This document shows, piece by piece, positions 44,481 through 54,086 of a stretch of DNA of 64,000 nt. Every line of letters begins with the position of its first letter. The stretch's first letter is position 1. Under the pieces are notes generated by a model. It did no database searches, had not been told where the DNA came from, and saw only the letters and a list, made by a program, of their open reading frames with translations. The DNA comes from Cercophora sp. LCS_1 (Eukaryota > Ascomycota > Sordariomycetes > Sordariales > Lasiosphaeriaceae). The DNA lies in assembly GCA_036250225.1 (NCBI GenBank), contig JAPZLL010000012.1, positions 434,001 to 498,000 on the forward strand, written 5' to 3'. The translations under genes were made by a program, and so were the position numbers.

Positions 44481-45314
44481 ATGGGTCTCCTCGACGACGC
44501 CGCCTCGGTGCTCTCAACCCGCTCGTCCCACTCCAAAAAGTCCCGCTCGCACCGGTCCAAGTCCCACCGCAGCCGGTCCCGATCCCCATCCCGCGAGCGG
44601 CACCACCATTCGTCCTCGGCCGGCCCCGCCGGTGGGCTAGGCGGTATCGCGGCCTCCATCTTCGGCGTCGAGTCCGACTCGGACAAGTCGCACCACCGGT
44701 CGTCCAAGAAGCGGCACTCGTCGAGCCGATCTTTCTTCGGCACCGACGACTACAAGAAGCACTCGTCGAGCAAGGCGTCCTTCTTCGGGCTCCCCAACGG
44801 CTCGCGCTCGTCCTTCTTCAACTTCTCGGGCAGCGCCGGCAAACACTCGCCATCGTACTACAAGCGCTCGCCGCGTCCCAACTTTGTGTCGCGCGTCATC
44901 CGCCGGCTGAAGCGCCTCCTGCGCGACCTCATCTACTATGCCAAGCGGCACCCGCTCAAGGTGTTCATGCTGGTCATCATGCCGCTGATCACGGGCGGTT
45001 TCCTTACGGCGCTGCTGGCCAAGTTTGGCCTCCGTTTGCCGGCGTCTATCACCAAGATGATGGGCGTTGCGTCCAAGGCTGCGACTGGCGATTCCATCGG
45101 TCTCGTGGGTGAGGCCGTTCGCATGGCAAGCGGCGCCGGGATCGGGACCGCTGTGGCGGGCGGGATCACCAAGGCCTCCACTTCCATCGAGCGTGGGAGA
45201 GATGGCAACTTCCAGTGGGAGCGGAAGAGCGTGGCGAAGGACTTCATCCCTGGCGGTTCCGGGGGTGGTGGATGGGGAGACAGCCTGATGGGCATCGCAA
45301 AGATGTTCTCATGA
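44481..45314 (+). CDS. SR-rich single-pass membrane protein, uncharacterised
   Basis: The predicted protein has 277 residues starting MGLLDDAASVLSTRSSHSKK. The first 130 residues are dominated by Ser, Arg, Lys and His (RSRSRSPSRERHHH) with repeated SFFG/ASFFGLP motifs. Basic helix RVIRRLKRLLRDLIYYAKRH precedes a membrane segment (KVFMLVIMPLITGGFL, about 158-173) and a second weaker hydrophobic part. The C-terminus is Gly-rich (GGSGGGGWGDSL) and ends GIAKMFS. No known family is recognised; the basic N-terminus and one membrane anchor would suit an organelle- or nuclear-membrane-associated protein, as inference. The start is the first ATG with this composition; the frame is open further upstream. 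Confidence 0.72.
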   Translation: MGLLDDAASVLSTRSSHSKKSRSHRSKSHRSRSRSPSRERHHHSSSAGPAGGLGGIAASIFGVESDSDKSHHRSSKKRHSSSRSFFGTDDYKKHSSSKASFFGLPNGSRSSFFNFSGSAGKHSPSYYKRSPRPNFVSRVIRRLKRLLRDLIYYAKRHPLKVFMLVIMPLITGGFLTALLAKFGLRLPASITKMMGVASKAATGDSIGLVGEAVRMASGAGIGTAVAGGITKASTSIERGRDGNFQWERKSVAKDFIPGGSGGGGWGDSLMGIAKMFS

Positions 45315-45713
45315 AGAGTTGATGATGTCGGTGATGATGTGGATGATCATGTTGCATGTGGCTACGAGCGCTATATACCACCTGTGTCTGTACATGTTTC
45401 ACGGCGCACGGGATAATGGGTGGCTTATTTTACGGGCTTGGGGCTCTTTGTTGTTTTCATCATGTTGGAGACCGTCAGTCATGGCATCTCAGTTTGAATA
45501 TTCGGCAATAGCGAGCGTAGGAGGATAGAATTGGGTAGGGAAAACACAAGATTAAAATTCCGTACTAGTCTAGCAATGCGATTCTCGAAAACCACCAGGA
45601 CCATCTTGCGCCTCGACGGGGCAGAACATGATAGTTTCGGCTTCTCCAAGATAGGTCCTAAGCCTGACTGATCGGACTCTGACAACTTTTGATTGACAAC
45701 GGCTGGAAAGAGC
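45315..45713. other. Convergent 3' region
   Basis: About 400 bases between two convergent genes, A/T-richer than the surroundings, holding both 3' ends. No other feature was seen. Confidence 0.5.
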
Positions 45714-47030
45714 CTATTTCACCTTCCGTTTACTCTTGGCACTGGTGCTGCTGCTCATCACCGACTTACGGCGAAGAGGAGGCGACTGAGTCGATGAGCT
45801 TTTCTTGCTTGACGATGCCGCATGAGCAGGCGACTTGTCTCTCGTTGATCGTTTCTCCGGCTCGTGCTTCGGTCGTTCAGCAGACAGCAAACTGCCTTCC
45901 CGAGCGCGACCACGACTTCCTGAGCTGCTGACCCGCGACACCTGCTTAAGGCCGTCATCCGGGCTCGACTCTCCATCGCTTTCAGGACTTCGCGGCCGGC
46001 CGCCAGATGGACTGTCGAGGTACGAGAGCACATCTTCTGTCGCGCTCACTACGCTCCTCCGCGAAGATGCAGAGCCGCTGTGATACGGCGCTCTCATGCC
46101 ACCAGTCATGTACTTGAAAGGATCAATTTGTGGCGAGGCAGTGTCTTCCTGAGCGGACCGGCGCGAGTTGGGTCGACCGGCTGCAGGGTTTGAGGCGTGC
46201 CGGGTAGAACCGGAAAGCTCTGGCGGCTTCACATAGGAGTACGTGAATGGTGAGCCCTCCCGATCCCGGTCAGCGGCGCCGCGACTTGGTGTCCTCGAAG
46301 TCGAGCCGGACGCTGTGGGCTGACGAAGGGACCGCGAGGATGAAGGCGGAAAGTACCCCGAGGGATGGTTTTGCTGGCCATCACTCTGGTCTGAAAGCCG
46401 CCGAGGAGAGCCGTCTCCGAGCGAGTTTCTTTTTCGAAGCCCAGGGTCAAGCTGAGAGAGGGGAATAGCAATGCGCTGCTCTCTTCTCCGCCTGCGTTCC
46501 TCCTCTTCTTCGCGTTCCCGGCGTCGTTGGAATGCTGCCAGCTCTTCTTTGCTTAGTCTCACGTCCGTCCTCCCCGTCTCCTGAGCCCGCCGAATTCGCG
46601 CCATGGCGGACTCATAGAGAGCATCTTCCCTTTCTTGCGGTGATAGCCGCGCTTGTAGTTGATTGCCACCCGAGTCTGAACCGTCGCTAGAACTCTCGTG
46701 ACCATTATCCTTCTCCTCCAGTTGTCGAGGCCTCCGTGACCGAACCGCGTTGTTTTCCCTGTCCCCCAAGTCTATCCCTGTAAATCGAAGTGGATCGCCA
46801 ACAATCCTGTTTGCCACCGTAGAAGCCAACCCAACGCCTTGTGTATCCGAATCATCATCACTGTCCAACTCCTCCACCACCCTCTGACCAGAATCCCACC
46901 AGCTGAATGCATCATCGCTCCCGTTGCGCGCTGTGTGATTCCTCCGCTCGCGCCTCGATGGTCTTCCCCATTGGGGCGCAGGTTTGGGAGCTCGCGGCCG
47001 ACCATCTAGACCGCCTCCCCGGAAAAAGCC
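45714..47030 (-). CDS. Ser/Arg-rich charged coiled-coil protein; 5' end unresolved
   Basis: The minus-strand frame is open from 47030 to the stop at 45714 (438 codons) but has no ATG before MARIRRAQETGR, deep inside. The upstream part nevertheless reads like protein (RAPKPAPQWGRPSRRERRN, DDAFSWWDSGQ, VVEELDSDDDSD). A very basic/acidic helix (EELAAFQRRREREEEEERR) follows, then a long disordered Ser/Arg/Pro tail ending KSKRKVK, a nuclear-localisation-like sequence. An ATG in another frame sits at 47005, immediately after the TAG of PRA1. One extra base just downstream would place it in this frame. A frameshift, sequencing error or unseen upstream exon are the options. No family is recognised. 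Confidence 0.55.
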   Translation of the reverse strand, partial: GFFRGGGLDGRPRAPKPAPQWGRPSRRERRNHTARNGSDDAFSWWDSGQRVVEELDSDDDSDTQGVGLASTVANRIVGDPLRFTGIDLGDRENNAVRSRRPRQLEEKDNGHESSSDGSDSGGNQLQARLSPQEREDALYESAMARIRRAQETGRTDVRLSKEELAAFQRRREREEEEERRRRREQRIAIPLSQLDPGLRKRNSLGDGSPRRLSDQSDGQQNHPSGYFPPSSSRSLRQPTASGSTSRTPSRGAADRDREGSPFTYSYVKPPELSGSTRHASNPAAGRPNSRRSAQEDTASPQIDPFKYMTGGMRAPYHSGSASSRRSVVSATEDVLSYLDSPSGGRPRSPESDGESSPDDGLKQVSRVSSSGSRGRAREGSLLSAERPKHEPEKRSTRDKSPAHAASSSKKSSSTQSPPLRRKSVMSSSTSAKSKRKVK

Positions 47031-47536
47031 TCATCGATAGGCTTGTCCATCAGAGCTGCGTGGCCAATGATGACCACGCCGCTCGCGCCGATGAGCCACA
47101 GGACAGTGAGCCACGGCGACGAATAGAGTCCAACAGGAATAGCAATGACATACAACCCCGTGTAGAGCTGCGAGGTTGTGAACCGATGGGGGCCAATCTC
47201 CAGATCGCGGCCGTCAAGCTTGCCAATCACCCACATTCCGACGGTAACGAAGACAATGGTGAAGAGGAGGGCCGGATTGGTAAGGAGGGCGTAGATGCAG
47301 AGCATGACGAAAACGACGGCGTAATTGCTTGAGAAGTGGCCGAGGTTGTAGTTGACACGCGACTGCATATCGCCAAAGTCGGCTGGCTTCGACAAACGCT
47401 TGAAGTCGAGGAACTCGGAGATGGGCCGGAGGTTGGCAAATCGGCCACCGAGTCCGCCGGAGCGGAGACCGGAGAAGCGGTCGCCCAAGTTAAGGCGAGA
47501 CGTCAAGACGTCTATCGGGATGTTGATGCGGGCCAT
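47006..47536 (-). CDS. PRA1 family protein (prenylated Rab acceptor, Yip3-like)
   Basis: PRA1/Yip3 proteins sit in Golgi and ER membranes and help release prenylated Rab GTPases from GDI. The intronless frame has 176 residues, the usual size. The PRA1 core is clear: an N-terminal helix rich in Arg, then FGDMQSRVNYNLGHFSSNY. Paired hydrophobic hairpins follow (YAVVFVMLCIYALLTNPALL / FTIVFVTVGMWVIGKL and YTGLYVIAIPVGLY / WLTVLWLIGASGVVIIGHA). The short tail DKPIDEAFSGEAV is typical. It starts at an ATG with a good context (AAGATGG on the minus strand). Its TAG at 47008-47006 is followed without any gap by an ATG of the next minus-strand frame, which is highly unusual for a fungal nuclear genome. 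Confidence 0.92.
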   Translation of the reverse strand: MARINIPIDVLTSRLNLGDRFSGLRSGGLGGRFANLRPISEFLDFKRLSKPADFGDMQSRVNYNLGHFSSNYAVVFVMLCIYALLTNPALLFTIVFVTVGMWVIGKLDGRDLEIGPHRFTTSQLYTGLYVIAIPVGLYSSPWLTVLWLIGASGVVIIGHAALMDKPIDEAFSGEAV

Positions 47537-49726
47537 CTTGACTGGTGTTGTAGGGGAACGCGAGGGAGAAAGAGGTTAAGGTCAAGGATTTAAGATTGAC
47601 TGTTTTTGTTTTGCGTGCGACAATGCCAAAAGGTTTTCCACTCGAAGGTCGTCGACTAAGAAAGCTCGTTGCGTGACGAGTCTGAAATGCGGATTTTGAG
47701 GTTGCGAGATCTGTCAAGATTGCGCGTCAATGTCAGCTGTCAAAATGAGGACGTGTAAAATAATTTTTGCGGGACCATCCGTTTGCGCGGCCACCAAAAA
47801 GGGGCTTAGCTCCTCTGCACAATTGCACCAGCAGTGCCCGAGTCCTAACCAAAAAATCAAATGCGATCGCACGTACCTTTTTACCAATTGACTGGCCGCG
47901 CAAGAGGCTTGCGTTGAGATCGTGAGGAAAGGGGAAGGCCTCAAGTGCCAATCAGAGGAAGGGATGGGGATGTCCCAAATGAGCCGAATTGATGGATCCC
48001 AGTGCCGCGATGCCCCCGGTCGCCAGGAGAGCCGAGCTGGGACGCCGTCCCACTCGCTCTTCGCAACCTCCGATTCAGGACTCCAGTCCCGATTCTATCT
48101 TGGAAAAACCCCCTCCTCCGTGGTGTTGAGGGCGAGGGGTCGGAACCGGGGAAAGTTGTAAGAAGAGGAAGAAAAAACGGGAGCTGCGAAAAAGCGGGCA
48201 CGGCATTTGTTTTTCTTATGTGAGGTCAGGTTGACCGCTCAACTGTAGGCACAAAGACACCCACAGGGAAGCTGCCCGCTGAACTGGCGGTGGGGCTGCC
48301 GACATGCACCAGTGCGAGCTCTCTGCAGGCAGGAACCAAGTTTGGCCAGTCAACTCCTCGAACCACATCAGTCGCGGACGAAAAAAGCGGCCCTCCTCCG
48401 CTACGACACGAGTTTCCCCTCTGCCCCCTCTGGTTTTGTGCCCAAATCGGGCATCGGGCAGACGATTTTGCAGCTGTGCCCAGCCCGCCGCTGGCCCGGT
48501 TGTGCGGCACGGCCCAATCAGACCGGCGATCGATTCGGAGGTGATTCGATCGCAGGATCCCATCTCAGCCGAGCCCGACAGACCTCGAAGCTACGATGTT
48601 GCCTTCGTGGAGCTTGCCCGACTTCATCGGCCGCTTGTGGTGCTCGAATAGCTTCCCGGTTCCCTTCGCAACCACGGCGACTTGCATGGAATATGTCTAG
48701 CTTGGTGTGACTTGTACTCACACTGCTTTGGGCCTGCCAACGCGCAACTTAGACCACGTGCCTGGCCCCTATTCGCGTGTTGACGGGCGAAAAGGGTTAG
48801 AGCAAAAAGGACTCAGATGGCGTTTCCTCTGGAGAAGCTTTGCGGGCTCCGTCTAATATCCTGTTCAGCAGTCCCTCAGATACTTGGAGGGAAGATGACG
48901 TCTCAATCCCGCGGGTAATATCGAGCAAACGGAAATGTGTGACAGCCCTCACACCACAATACTTGCAATTCCAGGGGCTTCGATACTTATTGACTGCAAT
49001 AAACATGACCGTTGCCACCGCAATCGAGATGGTGCCACATCAACCAAAAGGGTTGCTTGTCCTATGTGGAGGGCCAGGCCCAGATTTGACGTAGAAAGCG
49101 GGCACCACGTCTCCAAATAGTATGTCGAGGCATACGCTTCATATATTGAACACCATCGCCGAAAGGTTTCCGGGTCCCCTGCCGTGACGTCAGGGTGATT
49201 AGGCATCACACCCGAAGTTACCGTCAAACACCTTGTCCGTCCACGTGCTTTTTACCGCTATGCGATTCAGGGGTACGCCGCCGTCACCAACCAACCGTCA
49301 CCAAGAACTTCTTGGACGCTTCTCGTATCCAGGTTAGCAAGAATGCTTGACATAAACCGAACCTGGGGAAGGCGCACTTGGCGCGGGGAGAGGTTGATTA
49401 AGGTTCATCCACCTCCCCGGTTGACCACGAGTCCTCTCGATCGGGCCTTCCCATAACTGAGTGACACCCAATCCTTCGTTTAAATCTTGAGACTATCAGG
49501 TGAAAAAGGCGGGCAAACTCAGCGTCACCAATATCTACTGCAGGATCTCGTTGGTCGCCCACAATATCTGCTGAGCACATCAGGCACACACACCTATCCC
49601 CCCCGACCTGCTTCAAACTTCACCCTCGCACACATATATACCCATCCGCAACCCCGTACATACAGCCCTTGCTGCGCTGTACAACCAACTCTACATAAAA
49701 TACCATACCATACCATACCTTCCACA
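47537..49726. other. 2.2-kb divergent intergenic region
   Basis: This separates PRA1 (-) from the small secreted protein (+) and holds both promoters. Short open frames overlap on several strands without protein-like features. Just before the secreted-protein ATG lies a TACCA pentanucleotide run (49701-49720). Confidence 0.5.
49701..49720 (+). repeat. TACCA pentanucleotide repeat in a 5' leader
   Basis: Three TACCA units plus TACCT end seven bases before the start codon of the small secreted protein, within its likely leader. Confidence 0.85.
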
Positions 49727-50369
49727 ATGCGTCTCCAAACACTCTACCCACTCACCCTCGCGGTCCTCACCGCCGCCCTCCCCCAGCCACAGCCACAGAC
49801 ACGGACACCCCCCACCTTCACCAAAGTGACAGCCATCGACTCCTTCAACGTAACCGACTTTACAGCTGCCGCCGTGGCACTCAGCAACCGTGTTTCGTGA
49901 GCTCCTATCCTCCTTCCCCGTCACTCCTCCACCGTTTCTAACACTTGCCCAGGTATCACTTTACGGTCAGATTCTGCCAGGATCACGCACCCGTACAATG
50001 CAGCGTCTTGGGCACAACACTCTCAGAGGAGCTCAGCTCTGTCCCGCTCACGTGGTGCGGCTCCGAGGAGAATAAGGTCGCGTTCAAGTGGACGAAGCGC
50101 GAGGATGATACTGGGGCGCACGACTTGGTGATTCGGCGCGAGGTGGACTCTGATCGGGTCATTGAGGAGGCGCAATATGTTGTGCCGGCGGATGGTAAGT
50201 TACTTGGTCATCTGGGACAGAGACAGAGGTATGAGGTAGCTGATCGTTTTGAGCAGAAACGCCGTTCTTGGGGGTTGGTCGGTTCAAGCGCCAGGTGTAT
50301 GATGGTCCCCAGAACTTCTCAATTCCTGCGTTCCGGTACGAGTCTAATGGGGGCATCGGGAATGCATGA
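49727..50369 (+). CDS. Small secreted protein, uncharacterised (three exons)
   Basis: Exons 49727..49896, 49953..50194 and 50257..50369 give 174 residues. Introns have GTGAGC/GTAAGT donors and CCAG/GCAG acceptors, the first with a CTAAC branch. Residues 1-18 form a clear signal peptide (MRLQTLYPLTLAVLTAALP), followed by a Pro/Gln-rich segment. N-glycosylation sequons appear at NVT (near 46) and NFS (near 156). The mature part has a predicted beta-rich core (YHFTVRFCQD, PVQCSVLGTTL, LTWCGSEENKV, FKWTKRED) with three visible cysteines, ending in RYESNGGIGNA. No known family is recognised; size, secretion signal and neighbour GH131 suit an extracellular or effector-like protein, as inference. 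Confidence 0.72.
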
Positions 50370-50822
50370 GCGGGCCTGGAGATGGCGGATGTGATGTGTG
50401 GCGTTGTGGGCCATGCATTTGCGTGTCTGAGGGCTCTGTTGTAATTTTTGGTCAAAAGACAGATGAGAATTGTAGGAGTATGTGTTAGACTTTGTCGGAA
50501 TTTGGGGCTTGTAATTCGGCAGGGATGTGTCGGTGTTTATCGGTGGCAGATAGGATGTGTATTCGGTCGAATTCTCGTCAACGTAGGGGAGGCCACAAGG
50601 GCATACAAGTACATACGGTGTTCTCACGAGGGACAGTAATAAAATCCGATCGAGACCTTGATCATTCAGTTTCCGGCATTTGTGTAGAGATCCACTGGAT
50701 GAATTACTCAGTGCCAATAGGGGCGATTTATGATTCGATTTTTGATCAACCGCTTGTGAATCTATGTGCCAAAGATCCGGTCGGAAACCACTACCATATG
50801 CAACTTCGTTTCTATGGTTAAG
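50370..50822. other. Convergent 3' region (secreted protein / GH131)
   Basis: About 450 bases between convergent stop codons; no gene or repeat seen. Confidence 0.5.
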
Positions 50823-51761
50823 TTACAAGGAAATGCAGGAGCTGGCGCTATCCTCGAGGAAAAGGCTACCATAGACCAAGCCTTCGTTAAGGTTCCTCGA
50901 CTGGAAGCCCGAGTTGACAACATCACTGGTGCCGGTAGGCTTCTTGAGGATACCAATCTGGTATTGTCCCTGGCCAGAGTTGTCGTTGGAGACGGCGCTG
51001 GTGACGCTCTTGAGCGGCTCGTCGCCCTTGGAGTAGTAGACCTGGAGGGTGCTGTGGCAAAGGTCAACACTCAGCTCATCACAAAAAAAAAAATTACATT
51101 TCACTCACTTCTTGGCAAAGTCAAGGGTGATCGCAAAGTTCTGCCACGCTGTCCGGTCAATCGGGGTAGACCAGACCTGCTGATTGCGCCTGTTCAACAC
51201 CTTGTACGTGTCCCGCGCAAGGCTGGACTGGCCGAGGATGGCGCCAGCCTCAAAGTTGAACTGGTTGGCCGAATAGTCGGCAGCCTCGTGCCACACCAAC
51301 AGGTACTCGTGGCTCAGGTTGAGCGCGCGCTGGGCATCCCACTTGAGACTGAAGTGGATGGTCTTGACACCGGTGCTGCCGGGGCTGTTGTTGTTGGTGT
51401 CGCCCTGGAACTGCAGACCGGCTCTTCGGAAGCCGTTCTGGGTCTGGAAGATGCTCTTGTCGCTGATGGTCACCTCGAACGGCTTGTGCTCCTCCGTGTC
51501 GAAGCGGGCGCTGCCGGCCTCGGGGAACTTGATGATATCGGACCACTTGAGCTCCTTGCCCTTGACGTACTCGGCGTTGAACTTGGACGTGGCGTAGCTG
51601 TCAAAGTCGGTGGGTTCCTGGGCCTTGGGAACGCGCCCGTCAAAGGTGATGGGGCACTTGACGGTGCCGGTGCCGGCGACGGCGCGGGGGCAAGGGGGAC
51701 GAGCCTCGACGAGGCTGGCCGCTGCGGAGAGCAGGACAGTGAGAAGCGTGGCGTGATGCAT
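50823..51761 (-). CDS. Secreted beta-glucanase, glycoside hydrolase family 131
   Basis: GH131 enzymes of ascomycetes cleave beta-1,3/1,6/1,4-glucans outside the cell. Exons 51761..51109 and 51051..50823 give 293 residues, the usual length for an enzyme without a binding module. The signal peptide is MHHATLLTVLLSAAASLVEA. The mature protein shows the family's N-terminal signature (VKCPITFDGRVPKA, DFDSYATSKFNAEYVKG, LKWSDIIKFP). Then come ISDKSIFQTQNGFRRAGLQF, NLSHEYLLVWHEAADYSANQFNFEAG and, after the intron, TLQVYYSKGDEPLK with a short conserved end. A poly-T tract lies inside the 57-nt intron. The 5' leader has a CAC repeat. The catalytic residues were not individually confirmed. Confidence 0.88.
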
Positions 51762-52936
51762 TCTAGTGGTGGTGGTGGTGGTGTGGCTGTCACCCTATTT
51801 CAACGGTTTCTCTTGATCTCGCGACACAACGAGAGCAACAATGGGATCGCGATGGTCGCCGGGAGGGACTCCGCTCAAATATGAGCGTCGGCCCCATTGC
51901 ATCATACGCGCGGATGGTGGTCTCTTCGGCTGAATATTGGCTCATGATTTTGGCGAGCGGCATCGCGAACCGTCTTTCGCTTTTGGGGCGGCGATGGAAA
52001 TGCAGGAACGGCTGCCAAATTCGACGGAAGGAGCTGTGATGCTCCGTGTTCCGCACTTCCATATTGCTTTGTGGGGTAGTCCCCAGGGCGCCCTGGCCGC
52101 AATCAATCTCCCGCCAAAGTCATTGTAGAAGCGAGGACAAACTGAGCGACAATTGGCGGCCCGTGAGGCCTTGATCTTCCGTTTGTTTGGCAGCGTCAAG
52201 ATGGTGAGAAGATCGCCAACCCTAACCCTTCGTATCACGCGGAGCTCTACGGAGTTGTTGAATGGCAATCACCCCTTGAGTGGCATTGACATGATGGTTT
52301 AGTAAACTGTGGATCAAGATGCTACAACCTGTCGCGAGGTTACAGCACCGACCGCGTTTGCAAGCACAAAAGGCTTGTCGTAAATCGGGTTGATGACAGA
52401 CCGAGCGAAATCCACAAAAAAACAACGCAGTGACATCTCATCCCCAAGCCTCCCAAGCTCTTGACAACTCCCGCTCATGTTCAGCCTTTCCAAGACAATG
52501 CCGTCGCCGTCGGGCTTACTCGGATCGCCAAAGCCTCGTGGGTTGACTCACCTATTCGCTGGCAGGCATGCCATTCGGTGGCTGTTCCGGGGGCGCGGGC
52601 AAATGCGGGGCCGGACGGGGCCGGGAACAACGACATGCCCAGGCCAACACGAAATACGATCACCCAGCGACTAATCATGTGATACGCATCTCGAGGGATG
52701 CATGTGCACTAGCTTTCCCATCACCACGCAAAATGCCCCGTTTCGCAGGCAGTAAGCTACAGGCATGCCCATAGCCTTGCCAGGAATGGGCACCACTGCT
52801 GAGATCGTCACAAGTATAAAGGAAGCAAAATGGAATGCCAGACATGTCAATTGCTCACTCAACTCGCTTGAATCTGTTGCATCCATTCAGTGACAATCGT
52901 AAACGCCCCTATCCATTCACAACCACCACCGCCAAA
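51762..52936. promoter_or_regulatory. Divergent intergenic region with telomere-repeat box
   Basis: About 1.2 kb separates the GH131 gene (-) and the YbjQ-like gene (+). A telomere-type box CAACCCTAACCCTTC followed by GTATCACG lies at 52217-52239; it matches the element at 30712 except for one base. No gene was supported. Confidence 0.5.
52217..52239 (+). promoter_or_regulatory. Telomere-repeat box with TATCACG extension (second copy)
   Basis: Twenty-two of 23 bases match the element at 30712-30734: CAACCCTAACCCTTC then GTATCACG. It is 698 bases before the YbjQ-like ATG and 456 bases behind the GH131 start. Confidence 0.4.
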
Positions 52937-53455
52937 ATGTCCAACACAGACAACCGCGCCCTCAAAGAAGCTGCAGCCCAGCAACAGGCCGAAGTCCCCT
53001 ACCACATTCAAGACCTGCACTGCTTCACCGAGACGAACGGCGTCATCACAACAACCATGTTCGACGTCCCAGGGTACCGCGTCGTCCGCGTCCTCGGCGC
53101 CGTCTATGGCCTAACGGTCCGCAGCCGCAACTGGGCAGCCAGTCTCGGCATGGTGATCAAAAGTATTGCTGGTGGTGAGCTCAAGTGGTTTACCAACATG
53201 GTGAATTTTTCCCATACCTACCTTGCCGCATAGGACTGGAACTGAAAGAAGTAGTTATATAACGCCCGCAACGACGCCATCAGTCGTATCGTAGCCGAGA
53301 CCCAGAGCCGGGGCGGGAATGCAGTTATCTGCCTGCGTTTCGACGCCGGTGAGCTAGGCGGTGGTTTTGCCCAGGTTTGTGCGTATGGGACGGCGGCCAT
53401 TGTTGAAAAGATTGATGATACGGTTGAGACCCATCCGCAGTTGGTGAGGAAGTGA
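52937..53455 (+). CDS. YbjQ/UPF0145 family protein
   Basis: Exons 52937..53200 and 53255..53455 give 154 residues with a 54-nt intron (GTGAAT...GTAG). After an Ala/Gln-rich start, the YbjQ fold covers about 40-150. It includes FDVPGYRVVRVLGAVYGLTVRSRNW, then IKSIAGGELKWFTNMLYNARNDAISRIV, then RGGNAVICLRFDAGELGGGFAQVCAYGTAAIVE. The family is a small pentamer-forming alpha/beta domain known from bacteria and fungi and sometimes annotated as putative heavy-metal-binding; the biochemical role is unproven. Splicing restores the conserved GGELKWFTNMLYNAR continuity, which supports the intron. Expression signals were not identified. Confidence 0.88.
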
Positions 53456-54086
53456 GACCAGAAGTGGAAGGAACCGATGGGTCGCATGGATTTCGATTGT
53501 GTCCAATGCTTTGGGGTAATAGTGTTGGTCAAATTAATGAATGATGCTGGTTAAAAAGACAGAGATGTTCTTTGTGGTAGCTGTGGCCAGGTTATAATTT
53601 TTTTTTTAAAAAAAAAAGGACGAAAAACAAAAATCCCCCCAGGACCCCCCACGCCCACTGGATTGAACTCGCACCCTGACGAGCGTGATAGATCCAACAC
53701 ACATACGGTTGTGAGCTTCACTACCATTGAGCTAATCCATTGGGTCCTGGTTGAGGAAGGTGCTTGCAAACCTTGACCATATAGGCCCACTGGGGCCTGC
53801 CGTCAGGTCTGGATTGGGATGGGATGGCCATTAAGGTACCGTCGGCACGACATGTCCAAGTATCAAACGTGTGACTGAAATAGAAAGCTACCGGGCGAAG
53901 TCGCAGCCTGGGCGGTGATGACAGCTGTTTCCCAACGAGAATGCTGGAATACAATAATACTACTATGCTACCTATACATGCCTGACTGAATATCAATTGT
54001 TGACGCGAACCCGTACACAAACCCATCAACGCCGCCTCTGATGCCCCAAATAAGACCCAACGCCGCGCAATATAAACAATACCCGG
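53456..54086. other. Convergent intergenic region with a tRNA-like element
   Basis: About 630 bases between the convergent YbjQ-like and DapB-type genes. It contains a T/A homopolymer block (53600-53618) and a tRNA-like element (53650-53746). Confidence 0.5.
53650..53746 (-). tRNA. tRNA-like element, probably degenerate
   Basis: The minus strand has tRNA hallmarks: an A-box-like TTAGCTCAATGGTAGTG and a B-box-like GAGTTCAATCC in the right order. About 50 bases separate them, which would allow an intron. Terminal arms CCCAATG and CAGTGGG pair with one mismatch, and an outer AGGACCC/GGGTCCT pair is perfect. However, the T stem does not pair (GCGAG against CAGTG) and the D stem fails, so a functional cloverleaf cannot be drawn. 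It may be a tRNA relic or a tRNA-derived short repeat. A covariance-model scan would decide. Confidence 0.25.

Noticed and set aside
50766..51884. 372-codon plus-strand frame opposite GH131
   Set aside because: Antisense shadow of the GH131 exons, which carry a signal peptide, a valid intron and family motifs.
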